Assembly: GCA_003158505.1 (NCBI GenBank)
Contig: PMJK01000085.1
Span: 6,401-12,162 of the forward strand
DNA length: 5,762 nucleotides
Reading direction: 5' to 3'
Source of the DNA: Holophagaceae bacterium
GTDB lineage: Bacteria; Acidobacteriota; Holophagae; Holophagales; Holophagaceae
The notes beneath the pieces are model-generated. The model had not been told where the DNA came from. It did no database searches and saw only the letters and a program-made list of their open reading frames with translations. Positions 5,058 through 5,762 of this stretch are shown one piece after another. The position numbers were made by a program, and so were the translations under genes. Position 1 is the first letter of the stretch. Each line of letters begins with the position of its first letter.

Positions 5058-5762
5058 ATGCGACGAGTCCCCTTATTGTTCATCGCTCCCGTTCTTCTTG
5101 TCCTCGGTTGCGTCCGGCCCGAAGTGGATGCTTTCCGGTTGCGGCCCACCCCAGTCCGGGTCACTGTGACCCTCCCGACGCGCCTGGAGGATCGTGAAGG
5201 CTTCCAGAAGGAGTACGCCTCCGCCCTGCGGGCGCGGCTCTCCACCCGCCTGGTGGTGGTGGCCGAAGGCGTGAAGCCTCCCGCAGGGGCCGCGGAACTC
5301 CAGGTGGACATCCAGGACATTTCGCCCGGTCCCGGGTCGCCCAGCCCGGCGGCCGTCGGCCTTGCTACCGGCGTCACCGTGGGTGCCCTCAGCGCCGCCT
5401 CAGGCAACCGGGGCTGGGGCGTCATGGATGGCCTGTTCTGGGGTCTCTGGGTCGGTGGCAGTGTCGCGGCGCATCAGGAGCGGGTACAGCATCGCCTCGG
5501 CTACCAGCCCCAGGCGGTGCGGGCGGAGGTGAGGCTCCTGCAGCCGGGGAACCCCGAGCCGTTGTGGGTCGACTCCATTGAACCCAGGGAAGTGGTGGAG
5601 GCCATGGATCCCCTCCCGTGGGGTTACCGCGATGACGACGGCCGTATCCGGGAAGAGGAGGCCAAGGGGCTCGCCCGGGTGGTTGTGCAGAAGCTGTCCA
5701 GCTACTTCCACCTGACGCGATTCTCCGAGCAGCGATTCTACGGGGAGGCTCCCCCCAGGAGG
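5058..5762 (+). CDS. Predicted lipoprotein of unknown function, runs off the right edge
   Basis: I do not recognise this protein. The frame is open from ATG 5058 to the window end (235 codons, no stop), so the 3' end is missing. The start is well supported: a strong ribosome site, then Arg-Arg, a hydrophobic core (residues 4-16, VPLLFIAPVLLVL) and the lipobox VLGC with Cys18, so the mature protein should be acylated and membrane-anchored. Residue +2 is Val, which does not suggest inner-membrane retention by the E. coli rule. Residues 31-86 look like alternating strands and one helix (EYASALRARLSTRLVVVAEG). A Gly/Ala-rich hydrophobic segment with Trp follows at about 98-137 (LATGVTVGALSAAS, then GLFWGLWVGGSVAA). 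Residues 153-175 look like another strand pair, and a helix near 197-216 precedes a basic, aromatic end. The pattern vaguely recalls small envelope lipoproteins of the DUF4136/DUF4410 kind, but I cannot assign a family. It is divergent from aroF, 82 bases away. Confidence 0.82.
   Translation, partial: MRRVPLLFIAPVLLVLGCVRPEVDAFRLRPTPVRVTVTLPTRLEDREGFQKEYASALRARLSTRLVVVAEGVKPPAGAAELQVDIQDISPGPGSPSPAAVGLATGVTVGALSAASGNRGWGVMDGLFWGLWVGGSVAAHQERVQHRLGYQPQAVRAEVRLLQPGNPEPLWVDSIEPREVVEAMDPLPWGYRDDDGRIREEEAKGLARVVVQKLSSYFHLTRFSEQRFYGEAPPRR

Noticed and set aside
3986..5197. A 403-codon plus-strand open frame opposite aroF
   Set aside because: It lies antisense to a fully conserved DAHP synthase, is His/Gly/Ala-rich with no domain, and reads through the divergent promoter region. 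It is a by-product of high GC content.
5039..5711. Minus-strand open frames opposite the right-edge lipoprotein
   Set aside because: The plus frame has a strong ribosome site, signal peptide and lipobox and stays open for 235 codons. The minus frames have none of these.

Overview
The window is GC-rich bacterial chromosomal DNA, densely packed with ordinary housekeeping genes. The outer-membrane Pal protein, two predicted lipoproteins and a CpoB-type periplasmic protein point to a Gram-negative (diderm) organism. The G/C-biased third codon positions and the gene mix would suit an acidobacterium of the Holophaga/Geothrix type, but that is an impression from sequence style, not a demonstrated placement. 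I see no insertion sequence, phage gene, CRISPR array or integrase.

Layout. Left block, plus strand: the 3' end of pal, a strong hairpin terminator, cpoB (ybgF-like) and a GHMP-family small-molecule kinase that starts one base after the cpoB stop. The kinase converges on mutY (minus strand) and their 3' ends overlap by 29 bases. Middle and right block, all minus strand and read from right to left: a type I-beta DAHP synthase (aroF), secG, a tRNA-Leu(GAG) with its own terminator, then mutY. At the far right, divergent from aroF across an 82-base gap, a predicted lipoprotein of unknown function runs off the window edge.

How the genes work together. Pal and CpoB belong to the Tol-Pal envelope-constriction machinery; tolQRAB would be expected to the left of the window. 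The kinase is probably translated together with cpoB, but its substrate cannot be read from the sequence. aroF (first step of the shikimate pathway), secG (translocon subunit) and the tRNA look like one co-directional group, and the secG/tRNA-Leu(GAG) pairing recalls secG-leuU of E. coli. MutY is the adenine glycosylase that removes A opposite 8-oxoG.

I find no convincing new biological system here. The points most worth a second look are the lipoprotein of unknown function with its Gly-rich hydrophobic centre, an 8-bp inverted repeat in the aroF/lipoprotein divergent promoter region, a one-residue-shorter first spacing in the MutY iron-sulfur cysteine motif, and the tight coupling of a sugar-kinase-like gene to cpoB behind a terminator.
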